Assembly (NCBI GenBank): GCA_013374015.1
Contig: BLLL01000001.1
Span: forward strand, 62,001-126,000
Reading direction: 5' to 3'
From: Candidatus Desulfovibrio kirbyi
GTDB lineage: Bacteria > Desulfobacterota > Desulfovibrionia > Desulfovibrionales > Desulfovibrionaceae
DNA length: 64,000 nucleotides
Shown here: positions 17,096 to 26,188 of the stretch, piece after piece
Layout: each line of letters opens with the position of its first letter
Position numbering within the stretch: position 1 is the first letter of the stretch
Translations under genes and position numbers: made by a program
The notes under the pieces: generated by a model
What the model saw: only the letters and a program-made list of their open reading frames with translations
Database searches by the model: none
What the model was told of the DNA's origin: nothing

Positions 17096-17823
17096 TGTAC
17101 AAATCCGGAATGAGCGCCGGCCGGACACGTCAGACGACAAGCATTCCTATTGTGAGCATATTTCCCAGTATTGACGGCGAAGTCAATGGGGCGGGGCAGG
17201 GAGTGCTTGCCACATTTATCCGCCTTGCCGGATGTAACCTGCGCTGCTGGGGCGGGCGGTGCGACACCCCCCAAGGGTTGGCGGTAACGGAACACACGCG
17301 GTTTATGCAGGTATCCGCCGTTATTGATGCTGTTGTGGCTCTGGAGTCGCGCAAGGTTACTGTCACAGGCGGTGAGCCTTTGTTGTATGCGGCTTGTGGG
17401 TTGCAGGATGTGCTTGCTGCGTTGGCGGACAGATTCATTTATCTGTCTGTTGAGACGAACGGCAGCATCCTGCCTCCGGAACATCTTTTGCGGATGGTGG
17501 ATTCATGGGTTGTTGACCACAAATGCCCTTCCACCGGAGAATCGGGAAAAATGGTTCCTTTTCCAATAATGCGGGAACGGTTGACGAATTCTGATTTTAT
17601 CAAATTTGTTATTGCCGATGAAGATGATTACGCGTACGCCAAAAATATTGTTGAATCCTGTGTTTTCACGCCGGAATCCCCCAATATGGCGTTTTCGCCC
17701 AAAACAGGAGGCATGAACGCCTCCTGGCTGGCTGACAGGCTGGTTGCGGACAGGCTTCACACTGTTCGGTATAATTTGCAAATTCACAAGGTTATCTGGC
17801 CTGAGGCGGACAGGGAAGTGTAA
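17095..17823 (+). CDS. queE: 7-carboxy-7-deazaguanine synthase
   Basis: A 242-residue radical-SAM enzyme that turns carboxytetrahydropterin into 7-carboxy-7-deazaguanine. FPSIDGEVNGAGQGVLATFI is followed by the cluster loop AGCNLRCWGGRCDTP, which spaces the cysteines CX3CX4C instead of the usual CX3CX2C. VTVTGGEPLL (SAM glycine motif), LSVETNGS, and DHKCPSTGE then follow. A late FSPKTGGMNASWLADRL matches the family end. The start overlaps the queD stop, so the two are coupled. Confidence 0.9.
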   Translation: MYKSGMSAGRTRQTTSIPIVSIFPSIDGEVNGAGQGVLATFIRLAGCNLRCWGGRCDTPQGLAVTEHTRFMQVSAVIDAVVALESRKVTVTGGEPLLYAACGLQDVLAALADRFIYLSVETNGSILPPEHLLRMVDSWVVDHKCPSTGESGKMVPFPIMRERLTNSDFIKFVIADEDDYAYAKNIVESCVFTPESPNMAFSPKTGGMNASWLADRLVADRLHTVRYNLQIHKVIWPEADREV

Positions 17824-17863
17824 AAGAATCAATGTCTAACCTAACTCTCGCTGGCGAGGATAT

Positions 17864-19732
17864 GTGCGCGTACTGATTTGCAAGTTTTTTTTGACGGTCA
17901 TATCCCATGCCGCGCGTGGTCTGTTGCAAACAGCGGTTGCCGGTATGCTGGCGTGTTTTTTTGCCGCTGCGGTTTGCGCCGAAAGCGTTTCCGTTTCTGT
18001 GCGTTTTGCCCGTGAGTCTGCGGAAACCATCGCCGCTGTCAGCGTGGTGATTCCTCCCGGGCAGTACGCCTACGCCTATGAGCCGGGCGATGCGGGACGC
18101 CCAGCCCTTGTCGAGTTTTCGTTAGATGGCGGTGTACCTCTGCCCGTCCGGTATCCTGCCGGCGCTATGCGGCGGGATTTTTATGATTCCGGGGCAACAG
18201 TTTTTGTGTATGAAGAGGAGGCGACTTTTTTTGTTGCTCTGTCGGGAGGAGCCACCGGCAAACCTTTTTCCGCCCAAGTACGGTTGCTGCTCTGCTCCAA
18301 GAGCAACTGCACGCCGGTCAATCAAACTGTAAGGGGCAATGTGCCGGTGGAGACTGCGCCGATAGCGGAATATCCTTGGGCAGGGCAATGGGAAGCCCTG
18401 AAAGCCTCCAGACCGGCATACGGTGCGGATTTGCAGGATTCCTTCGTGCGGGGTTCCGAAACTGCCAGCACTCCTAGTCTTTCGAATCTGTCGTGGGAGA
18501 CCATCGGTTTGAAGCCGCGCTATGCGGACCGCGTGCTTGAAGTCGCGGGGTTTGGCAAGGTTCTGCTGGTGGGGATTCTGGCGGGTTTGCTGCTGAACGC
18601 CATGCCCTGCGTGTTGCCGGTGTTGACGTTCAAAATCAGCGGATTGCTGCTATTGGGCGGCGGGGAGAGCAAAAAGAGGCTGCGCCGCTTTCGGGCATAC
18701 AATCTGTTTTTTGCGGCCGGCATACTGACGCTGTTCACCGTGCTTGCTCTGGCCCTGGGGATTGCGGACATGATGTGGGGGCAATTGTACCAGAATCAGT
18801 ATATTTTAACCGGCGTATTACTGATTGTGTTTTTGATGGGGCTTTCCATGCTCGGGGTATTTACCCTGCCTGTTATTGATCTCAAACTTGGACTTAGAAC
18901 AAACAATCCGCATTTGCAGGCCTACACAACAGGCCTGATGTCCACATTTCTGGCCACACCGTGCAGCGGCCCTCTGTTGGGCGGCGTTCTGGGATGGGCG
19001 TTTACCCAGTCGTTGCCCGTGCTTGTGGCGGTGTTCTGGGCTGTGGGACTGGGGATGTCCCTGCCGTATCTGCTGTTGTGCGTCTGGCCGGACATGGTAA
19101 AAATTTTGCCTCGGCCGGGCCGGTGGATGCAGGCGGGCGAACGGATCATCGGTTTTTTTTTGCTGGGCACGGCAGTCTATCTTTTGTCTATCCTGCCGGA
19201 GGCAAACCATATCCGGATAGTGGGCGCGCTGCTGCTGCTTGCGTTTTGTGTCTGGTTTTTGAAATGGTACTATGGAGCCGTCGCCTCCGGCGTCTGGCGC
19301 GGGGCGGTGGGTCTGCTATGCGCGGGCGCTGTTCTGGCTGTGTGCGCCTGGGCGTTGCGGCCTGTGTTGCCGCCGCTCCAGTGGCGCGCGTTCAGCCAGG
19401 AATATTTTGTGTCCCAGCTTGGCAAAAAGCCGTTATTTCTGGAATTTACCGCCGAATGGTGTCCCAACTGCAAAGTTTTGGAGGCCACTGTGCTGACCGG
19501 GGAGCGTTTGCGTAGCTGGCAGGCGCGGTATGGTGTGGATTTTGTACGTGTGGATTTGACAGGGGAGAACGCCCAGTCGCTACGGCTTTTGGAAACCCTA
19601 GGGGCCAAGAGTATTCCGCTGACGGCGTTGTTTCCTGTTGGCGACGCGGCTTTTTCGCCGCTTGTCTTGCGGGATGTTTATGGCGCGCAGAACTTGGAAC
19701 AGTGGATGCACGAGATATTCGGTCAAAAATAA
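17864..19732 (+). CDS. dsbD: Thiol:disulfide interchange protein DsbD
   Basis: A 622-residue protein that carries electrons from cytoplasmic thioredoxin to the periplasm. After a signal peptide, the N-terminal alpha domain has a Cys pair in LLLCSKSNCTP. The eight-helix core has the paired cysteines in NAMPCVLPVLTFK and LATPCSGPLLGG. The C-terminal thioredoxin-like domain has EWCPNCKVLE (CPNC in place of the common CVAC). The start is GTG at 17864 behind GAGG; the ATG two bases earlier is closed by a stop at once. Confidence 0.93.
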   Translation: MRVLICKFFLTVISHAARGLLQTAVAGMLACFFAAAVCAESVSVSVRFARESAETIAAVSVVIPPGQYAYAYEPGDAGRPALVEFSLDGGVPLPVRYPAGAMRRDFYDSGATVFVYEEEATFFVALSGGATGKPFSAQVRLLLCSKSNCTPVNQTVRGNVPVETAPIAEYPWAGQWEALKASRPAYGADLQDSFVRGSETASTPSLSNLSWETIGLKPRYADRVLEVAGFGKVLLVGILAGLLLNAMPCVLPVLTFKISGLLLLGGGESKKRLRRFRAYNLFFAAGILTLFTVLALALGIADMMWGQLYQNQYILTGVLLIVFLMGLSMLGVFTLPVIDLKLGLRTNNPHLQAYTTGLMSTFLATPCSGPLLGGVLGWAFTQSLPVLVAVFWAVGLGMSLPYLLLCVWPDMVKILPRPGRWMQAGERIIGFFLLGTAVYLLSILPEANHIRIVGALLLLAFCVWFLKWYYGAVASGVWRGAVGLLCAGAVLAVCAWALRPVLPPLQWRAFSQEYFVSQLGKKPLFLEFTAEWCPNCKVLEATVLTGERLRSWQARYGVDFVRVDLTGENAQSLRLLETLGAKSIPLTALFPVGDAAFSPLVLRDVYGAQNLEQWMHEIFGQK

Positions 19733-19741
19733 GGAGGCGTC

Positions 19742-19870
19742 AACAGGCCCGCGCCCTTTTTGCACAAAGCCGTCCTCAAACGTCCTGCCTATGGCCTTTC
19801 CGTGCGCCTCGCGCTGGGCATTGGCGTTTTCCCGCAAGGTGCGCAAATCTTTCTTTGCCTGCTCGATTTA
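19742..19870 (-). pseudogene. Possible gene fragment, minus strand
   Basis: A short minus-strand frame with coding-like composition reads KKDLRTLRENANAQREAHGK then RTFEDGFVQKGRGP. It lacks a start (a stop lies just before it) and fades at the dsbD end. No family is recognised. It may be the decayed tail of a lost gene. Confidence 0.3.
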
Positions 19871-20196
19871 GATTATTTTCTTTCACTTTTTTTCGTATTT
19901 TGGCCTTGTGTATGGGGAAGAGATGTGTAAAAATATGGCGATGCAGCGGCGATAGTTAACTAGGGGCAACTCGCTATGGATTTTACACGGATAGACGAAC
20001 TTGGCGGCAAGGTGAAGGTCAATGCGCCCACTTAACGCCACTGAGCTTAAACGGCTTCGTGATGAGTTTGATATGGTAGAGAATACTGACGATAACCACG
20101 GGAAGGTATGTCATGACACGTTCTGAAGAAATTTCCGGATATTCACCTTTGACGAGGCAAATTCTGCCTGAATCCGACAGGTTCGGCATGACTCTT

Positions 20197-20248
<52 letters not shown>

Positions 20249-20272
20249 TGACTCTTTTACTGAAAACTTTTC

Positions 20273-20313
20273 ACAAGCAGCCCCGCGCCGTACAACGGAG
20301 CAGGGCTGCTTGT
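20273..20313 (+). promoter_or_regulatory. Leader hairpin before the autotransporter start
   Basis: ACAAGCAGCCC and GGGCTGCTTGT form a perfect 11-bp inverted repeat around a 19-base loop that contains a short inner CCG/CGG pair. It ends six bases before the AAGGAG ribosome-binding site and has no T run, so it fits a translational or mRNA-stability element better than a plain terminator. Confidence 0.6.
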
Positions 20314-20328
20314 CATGAAGGAGCTGTC

Positions 20329-23300
20329 ATGTCTGTCCGCTCTGTTCACCCGCAGTTCACTTTTTGCCGGTTTTTGTCGTTGCTTGTCCTGGCCTTTGTA
20401 TGCTGCTGGACCAACGCGGTTTACGCCGCTTCAGAATTTGGTCATTCTGATGTAGTTAGTACAGGTAATGCTGCATCAGCAAACGGAAGCATTACCAGGT
20501 CAGCTCTTATTCTGGAAGGTGACGTTTTTGGAGGTTATTCGCAAACAAGAGCAGGTAATGCTACAACTACAGGGGCTTCTGTTACCTTAACGGGTGAATC
20601 TGTAATAACGGGTGACGTATTTGGTGGTTCTGCTCGGGTAACCGCGGATGACGACATTATCTTTATAGGTGATATGGGTCATGTTGTATCAACAGGTGGT
20701 GTTGTTACTTTAAGTAACTCTACAGTAACTGGTGGTACCTACGGTTCACATGCAGTTACTAATCAAGGTAATGCTACATCAACAGGTACGGTAACTGCTA
20801 ATGATAGCACCGCAGGTTCTGTTTATGGTGCTTTTTCAGATATCAGGTTTACGGGTGCTCATGGTACGAGTAACATTATGACTGCATCAGCAACAGGTAT
20901 AATTACTTTAGATAATACGATAACCGGCAATGTCTACGGCGGCTATGCAATCGCAAACACCGGCAACGCCATATCCTCAGGCTCTGTCAGTCTGTCCGGC
21001 AGTAGCGCTGAGGGGGATGTTTATGGCGCCTATGCAATTACAAAAACCGGCAATGCCACAGCTTCAGGTTCTGTCTCTTTATCCGATAGTTACATAGGAT
21101 ATGATGTTCTCGGTGCTGAGGCAGATACTGTTACAGGAAATGCTACAGCTACTGGAAATAGTGTTGTTATCAGTGATAGTAATATAGGAGAAACTGTTGG
21201 TGCTTGGGCATCTACTACTACAGGAAATGCTACAGCTACTGGAAATAGTGTTGTTATCAGTGATAGTAATGTAGATCAAAATGTCTTTGCGGCTGTTGCT
21301 CTAGTCTTTGAAAATGGTAAGGCCTCTGTTACTGATTCAACTACTACTATATCAGGTTCTACGATCAGACGTGATATTTATGGTAGCTATGTAGAAACTG
21401 ACGGCAGTACAGCCACAGCTTCAGCCGATAACAACCAGGTGACCATCAGCGACAGTACCGTGAGACACGTCATGGGCGCTTTTATCCCCCTCGGCGGCCT
21501 CCGCACCGGCACCGGCACAGCCAAGAACAACCAGGTGACCATCAGCGGCAGTACCGTGAGCGGCAACGTCTATGGCGCTTATATCAGAGGCAGCACCACC
21601 AGCACAGCCAACTACAATACCGTCACCCTGCGCGGCGCGGTAAACTTCAACTCTGCCGGGACCAGTATACTCTACGGCGGTTACAGCGAAGTTACCAGCA
21701 ATGACATCTTCACCGGCAACACGCTGTACGTTGACAACTACACGGGCAACGTCGGGGGCACCGGCACAGCTACACTCGCCAAAATCGCCAACTTTGAATT
21801 TTTTAATTTCACTATTCCGACTTCTGTCAAGGATGGAGATACAATAATAAAGACAACTACTTTGGTTCTCGGAGACGGGACAAACCCCAGTCAGGTAGGG
21901 AGTATTCAATATTCAGGCGCTACCGCTCCGGGTTTGAAAGAAGGAGAAGTTATTAATCTGATTGATAGTGAGAGTGCTTTGAATTCTCTTGGCTCTCCTG
22001 CTGTGGCAGGTGTTGACTTCATAAGTACCGAGGTAGTAGCTAAATGGGGTTCGCTGTTTGAGCAGATATTGGTGTCATCATTGACTGATAACAAAATTAT
22101 TGTTACTGTAGAGGATGATGGTGGTGATCCATCAGCTCCCAGCCTTAAGCCTGATCCAGTGAAGCCCGGGGTGGCTTCTGATGTCACAGCAGAGCATAAA
22201 ACATACGGTATCGGTTACATGGTGAAATATGCAGGAGATGCCGCACATACAAACGGTTCTGTTACGTTGGCAGATGGCAGCACAACACCTGGCGATGTAT
22301 ATGGTGGTTATGCCCAGACGGATACAGGTAAGGCTACCACTACTGAAGGCTCAGTTAAATTGGAAAATGGCAGCAAGGTAACTAACGACGTATATGGTGG
22401 TTCTGCACAAGTACAAGCTGCAGGTGATGCTGCGTCTACAAGTTCTGTTACTATAAAAGACAAGAGTTCAGTAACCGGTGATGTTTATGGCTCTTTTGCG
22501 TTTACTCTAAAAGGAAAAGCTACAGCGACGGGTACAGTAACTGTAACTAACAGTGAAGTTGATTCAATCTATGGTGCTGTTGCAGAGTCTAAAAACACCG
22601 GCAACGTCATATCCTCAGGTTCTGTCACTTTATCCGATAGTAACATAGGAAATGATGTTTTCGGTGGTTGGGCAGAGACTACTATAGGAAATGCTACAGC
22701 TACTGGAAATAGTGTTGTTATCAGTGATAGTAACATAAGAGGTGCTGTTGGCAGTGGTCGGGCAGAGACTACTACAGGAAATGCTACAGCTACTGGAAAT
22801 AGTGTTGTTATCAGTGATAGTAATGTAGTAAATTTTATCATGGGGGCTGCTGCTCAAGCCTATGACAATGGTAATGCCTCTGCTACTGATTCAACTCTTA
22901 CTATATCAGGTTCTACGATCGGTGATGTTTTTGGTGGTTGGGCAGATACTCTTGACGGCACAGCCACAGCCGATAACAACCAGGTGACCATCAGCGACAG
23001 TACCGTGAGCGGCCACATCGTGGGCGGTTGCCTCAGCGGAACCGGCACAGCCGATAACAACCAGGTGACCATCAGCGACAGTACCGTGAGCGGCAACGTT
23101 GCGGGCGGTTATCTCAAAGGCGGCACCGGCACAGCCAACGACAATACCGTCACCCTGCGCGGCGCGGTAAACTTCAACTCTGCCGGGACCAGAGACCTCT
23201 ACGGCGGTTACAACGAATCTACCGGCAGCGACGTTACCGGCAATGACATCTTCACCGGCAACACGCTGTACGTTGACAACTACACGGGCAACGTCGGGGG

Positions 23301-25842
23301 CACGGGAACAGCTACACTCGGCCGAATCGCCAACTTTGAATTTTTTAATTTCACTATTCCGACTTCTGTCAAGGATGGAGATACAATAATAAAGACAACT
23401 ACTTTGATACTCGGAGACGGGGAACGCCCCAGTCAGGTAGGGAGTATTCAATATTCAGGCGCTACCGCTCCAGGTTTGAAAGAAGGAGAAGTTATTAATC
23501 TGATTGAAAGTGAGAGTGCCTTGAATTCTCTTGGCTCTCCTGCTGTGTCAGGTGTTGACTTTATAAGTACCAGCGTAGCAGTCAGATGGGGTTCGCTGTT
23601 TGAGCAGATAATGGTGTCAGCATTGGAAGACAACAAAATTATTGTTACTGCAGGGGATGATGGTAGAGATCTTCCACCAGTTCCCAGCACTGAGCCTGAT
23701 CCGGTGAAGCCCAGTGTGGCTTCTGATGTCACAGCAGAGAAGAGCTACGGTATCGGTTACATGGTGAAACATGCAGAAAATGAAGATGCCATACATGCAA
23801 ACGGTTCTGTTACGTTGGCAGATGGCAGCATAACACTTGGCGATGTATATGGAGGTTATGCCCAGACGGATACAGGTAAGGCCACCACTACTGATGGCTC
23901 AGTTAAATTGGAAAATGGCAGCAAGGTAACTAACGACGTATATGGTGGTTCTGCACAAGTACAAGCTGCAGGTGATGCTGCATCTACAAGTTCTGTTACT
24001 ATAAAAGATAAGAGTTCAGTAACTGGTGATGTTTATGGTTCTTTTGCGTTTACTCTAAGAGGGAAAGCTACAGCGACGGGTACAGTAACTGTAATTAACA
24101 GTAAAGTTGATTCAGTCTATGGTGCTGTTGCAGAGTCTAACTCTACAAGTATCGCTACCGGCAAAGTAACTATTAGTGACAGTTCAGTAGCCAGTGATGT
24201 TTATGGCGGCTATGCAGATACTCTTGCCGGCACAGCCACAGCCGATAAGAACCAGGTGACCATCAGCGACAGTACCTTGAGCGGCAAGGTCTATGGCGGT
24301 TATATCTTCAGCGACACCGGCACCGGCACAGCCAACAACAATACCGTCACCCTGCGCGGCGCAGTAAACTTCACCGGGACCAGAGAACTCTACGGCGGTT
24401 ACAGCGAAGTTACCGGCAAAGACGTCTTCACCGGCAACACGCTGAACGTTGACAACTACACCGGCACAGCTACATTCGACAAAATCGCCAACTTTGAGTT
24501 TTTTAACTTCGGTATTCCGACTTCTGTTAAGGATGGAGATACAATACTGCAAACTGATCACTTGGTTCTCGGTGATGGGGCAGATAAACCAAGTACTGTG
24601 GGAACTGTACAGTTTTCTGGTGCTTCTGTTCCTGATTTGAAAATAGAAGATAAAATAATTCTTATTGATAGCAAGGAAACAGTAAATTCTTCTGGTGAGA
24701 AAGCTATTGATGGGGTTGACTTCAAAGGTGGCGACTTGACAGTCAAATGGGGTTCGATGTTTGAACAGCTGTTTACGTCTTCATTAGATGGCAATGATAT
24801 TATTCTAGTCGCAGAGAATGCTGGTGGCTCTTCTTCAGGTACCGACGTACCAGAGGATGGTGGTATTATCGGTGGAGGTGGTGGCAGTCCCGGTCCTGTA
24901 AAGTTGAAAGATGGTTCCAGGTCTCTTGCAGAAGCTTCTTTCACGGGATTTGCTCTGGTCAATCAGGGTGCAGACCTAGTTGCAGGGCAGGCAATGGAGA
25001 ACGCAACACAAGGGGCTGAAGGGTTTTCGCCTTTTGCGGCAGTAGTTGCCGGTACTTCCAAATATAGTGCCGGATCTGATTCCCATACTGATGTTTCCGG
25101 ATATTCTATGGCAGTAGGTCTTGCCTATTCTGCTGAAGTTAACGACATAATAGATCGTATAACCCTTGGCGCTTTCTTTGAGCATGGGGCAGGCAACTAT
25201 CACACCGGCAACGATTTTGCCAGTGGTCATGGCGATACCCAGTATACTGGTGGAGGTATTCTGGGACAGGTTTCTTTTGAAGACACCGGTCCTGGTCACT
25301 TCTATGCGCAGGCTGCAATTCGCGCAGGTGGAGTTACCAGTGACTTTTCAACATCTGACTTGCAGGCTTCCGGTATAAATGCCGGTTATGATGCAACAAA
25401 AGCATATCGGTCTTTGTATGCAGGCATCGGTTATGTCTGGGATGTAATGTCTGATGCCAGGCTTGACACATATGCCAAGTATTTCCTGACCCAAATGGAC
25501 GGAGATAGTGTAAGAATCACAACGGGAGAACCTGTTGAGTTTGAAACGGTTACTTCACGTCGTTTGCGTTTGGGGACACGGTTTACTTATGCAATCAATG
25601 AGTACGTTTCCCCGTACATTGGAGTTGGTTACGAACGCGAGTTTGACGGTCAGGTAAGTGCTTCAACTTACGGATACGATTTGGATGCACCAAGTCTTCG
25701 TGGAGACACTGGCCTTGGAGAAATCGGCTTAACAATAACACCAACTGAAGGCAAAGCGTTTTCTCTTAACCTAGGACTTCAGGGATTCACGGGTGTGAGG
25801 GAAGGCTGGCAAGGCAGCCTGCAGATGAAATACGAGTTCTAG
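20329..25842 (+). CDS. Giant autotransporter adhesin-like protein (type V secretion)
   Basis: An 1837-residue protein. The signal peptide ends near residue 33 (LVLAFVCCWTNAVYA). The passenger (about 34-1530) is built from short repeats such as TGNATATGNSVVISDSN and TADNNQVTISDST with VYGG turns, as in right-handed beta-helices. It has three larger modules ending in ANFEFFNF...PTSVKDGDT near residues 471, 984 and 1377. A Gly-rich linker (GGIIGGGGGSPGP) precedes the C-terminal autotransporter beta-barrel (about 1550-1837), which ends in the outer-membrane signal QMKYEF. The ATG at 20329 has AAGGAG five bases upstream. It probably displays a surface adhesin; the ligand is unknown. A+T-rich and G+C-rich repeat types alternate along the gene. 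Confidence 0.93.
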   Translation: MSVRSVHPQFTFCRFLSLLVLAFVCCWTNAVYAASEFGHSDVVSTGNAASANGSITRSALILEGDVFGGYSQTRAGNATTTGASVTLTGESVITGDVFGGSARVTADDDIIFIGDMGHVVSTGGVVTLSNSTVTGGTYGSHAVTNQGNATSTGTVTANDSTAGSVYGAFSDIRFTGAHGTSNIMTASATGIITLDNTITGNVYGGYAIANTGNAISSGSVSLSGSSAEGDVYGAYAITKTGNATASGSVSLSDSYIGYDVLGAEADTVTGNATATGNSVVISDSNIGETVGAWASTTTGNATATGNSVVISDSNVDQNVFAAVALVFENGKASVTDSTTTISGSTIRRDIYGSYVETDGSTATASADNNQVTISDSTVRHVMGAFIPLGGLRTGTGTAKNNQVTISGSTVSGNVYGAYIRGSTTSTANYNTVTLRGAVNFNSAGTSILYGGYSEVTSNDIFTGNTLYVDNYTGNVGGTGTATLAKIANFEFFNFTIPTSVKDGDTIIKTTTLVLGDGTNPSQVGSIQYSGATAPGLKEGEVINLIDSESALNSLGSPAVAGVDFISTEVVAKWGSLFEQILVSSLTDNKIIVTVEDDGGDPSAPSLKPDPVKPGVASDVTAEHKTYGIGYMVKYAGDAAHTNGSVTLADGSTTPGDVYGGYAQTDTGKATTTEGSVKLENGSKVTNDVYGGSAQVQAAGDAASTSSVTIKDKSSVTGDVYGSFAFTLKGKATATGTVTVTNSEVDSIYGAVAESKNTGNVISSGSVTLSDSNIGNDVFGGWAETTIGNATATGNSVVISDSNIRGAVGSGRAETTTGNATATGNSVVISDSNVVNFIMGAAAQAYDNGNASATDSTLTISGSTIGDVFGGWADTLDGTATADNNQVTISDSTVSGHIVGGCLSGTGTADNNQVTISDSTVSGNVAGGYLKGGTGTANDNTVTLRGAVNFNSAGTRDLYGGYNESTGSDVTGNDIFTGNTLYVDNYTGNVGGTGTATLGRIANFEFFNFTIPTSVKDGDTIIKTTTLILGDGERPSQVGSIQYSGATAPGLKEGEVINLIESESALNSLGSPAVSGVDFISTSVAVRWGSLFEQIMVSALEDNKIIVTAGDDGRDLPPVPSTEPDPVKPSVASDVTAEKSYGIGYMVKHAENEDAIHANGSVTLADGSITLGDVYGGYAQTDTGKATTTDGSVKLENGSKVTNDVYGGSAQVQAAGDAASTSSVTIKDKSSVTGDVYGSFAFTLRGKATATGTVTVINSKVDSVYGAVAESNSTSIATGKVTISDSSVASDVYGGYADTLAGTATADKNQVTISDSTLSGKVYGGYIFSDTGTGTANNNTVTLRGAVNFTGTRELYGGYSEVTGKDVFTGNTLNVDNYTGTATFDKIANFEFFNFGIPTSVKDGDTILQTDHLVLGDGADKPSTVGTVQFSGASVPDLKIEDKIILIDSKETVNSSGEKAIDGVDFKGGDLTVKWGSMFEQLFTSSLDGNDIILVAENAGGSSSGTDVPEDGGIIGGGGGSPGPVKLKDGSRSLAEASFTGFALVNQGADLVAGQAMENATQGAEGFSPFAAVVAGTSKYSAGSDSHTDVSGYSMAVGLAYSAEVNDIIDRITLGAFFEHGAGNYHTGNDFASGHGDTQYTGGGILGQVSFEDTGPGHFYAQAAIRAGGVTSDFSTSDLQASGINAGYDATKAYRSLYAGIGYVWDVMSDARLDTYAKYFLTQMDGDSVRITTGEPVEFETVTSRRLRLGTRFTYAINEYVSPYIGVGYEREFDGQVSASTYGYDLDAPSLRGDTGLGEIGLTITPTEGKAFSLNLGLQGFTGVREGWQGSLQMKYEF
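21700..22029 (+). repeat. Passenger module repeat A, copy 1
   Basis: About 330 bases nearly identical to 23242-23571, encoding the NYTGNVGGTGTATL to GVDFIST segment. A more divergent third copy lies around 24410-24730. Confidence 0.85.
22251..22592 (+). repeat. Passenger module repeat B, copy 1
   Basis: 342 bases nearly identical to 23799-24140, offset 1548 bases (516 codons). It encodes the NGSVTLADGS to VYGAVAES segment. Confidence 0.85.
23242..23571 (+). repeat. Passenger module repeat A, copy 2
   Basis: Partner of 21700-22029 with offset 1542 bases; differences are scattered single bases. Confidence 0.85.
23799..24140 (+). repeat. Passenger module repeat B, copy 2
   Basis: Partner of 22251-22592. 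The two A-B blocks make the middle of the gene a long direct repeat able to recombine in frame. Confidence 0.85.
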
Positions 25843-25979
25843 TAAATTTGACTAGGGTAGTAGTGGCTTTCTTTGCTGCTACTATCCGGTCAATACAATC
25901 CCCTAGAAATGGATGGAGGCAGACATGTTCGCTGTTGCCAATGACGGTTGGGGACAACGAACTTCTTTGGTTGACTTCT

Positions 25980-26055
25980 TGGTGGGCAGTACAGGACTTG
26001 AACCTGTGGCCCCCGCCTTGTAAGGGCGGTGCTCCGCCAACTGAGCTAACTGCCC
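25980..26055 (-). tRNA. tRNA-Val (anticodon TAC)
   Basis: A 76-base tRNA on the minus strand: acceptor GGGCAGT/ACTGCCC, D arm GCTC-AGTTGGCG-GAGC, anticodon arm CCGCC-CTTACAA-GGCGG, T arm ACAGG-TTCAAGT-CCTGT, discriminator A and encoded CCA. Confidence 0.97.
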
Positions 26056-26188
26056 GTGGATAACGCGGTAGCCGTTGCCGCTCCTGCGGTTAGCGACAGC
26101 GATTCTTCAGTTTGCATTTCGCGCGTAACAAACGGCTGTCTTTAGCCGTACAGCTCATAAATTCGCCTACGGCTAACGCAGTGAAACA

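Noticed and set aside
21421-23732. Long minus-strand frames inside the autotransporter
   Set aside because: They recur exactly where the sense repeats recur and have no independent start signals, so they mirror the sense repeats.
20900-24900. Repeated units considered as a CRISPR array
   Set aside because: The repeats are coding, in one long frame, of variable spacing and with no unique spacers or cas genes. They are protein repeats.
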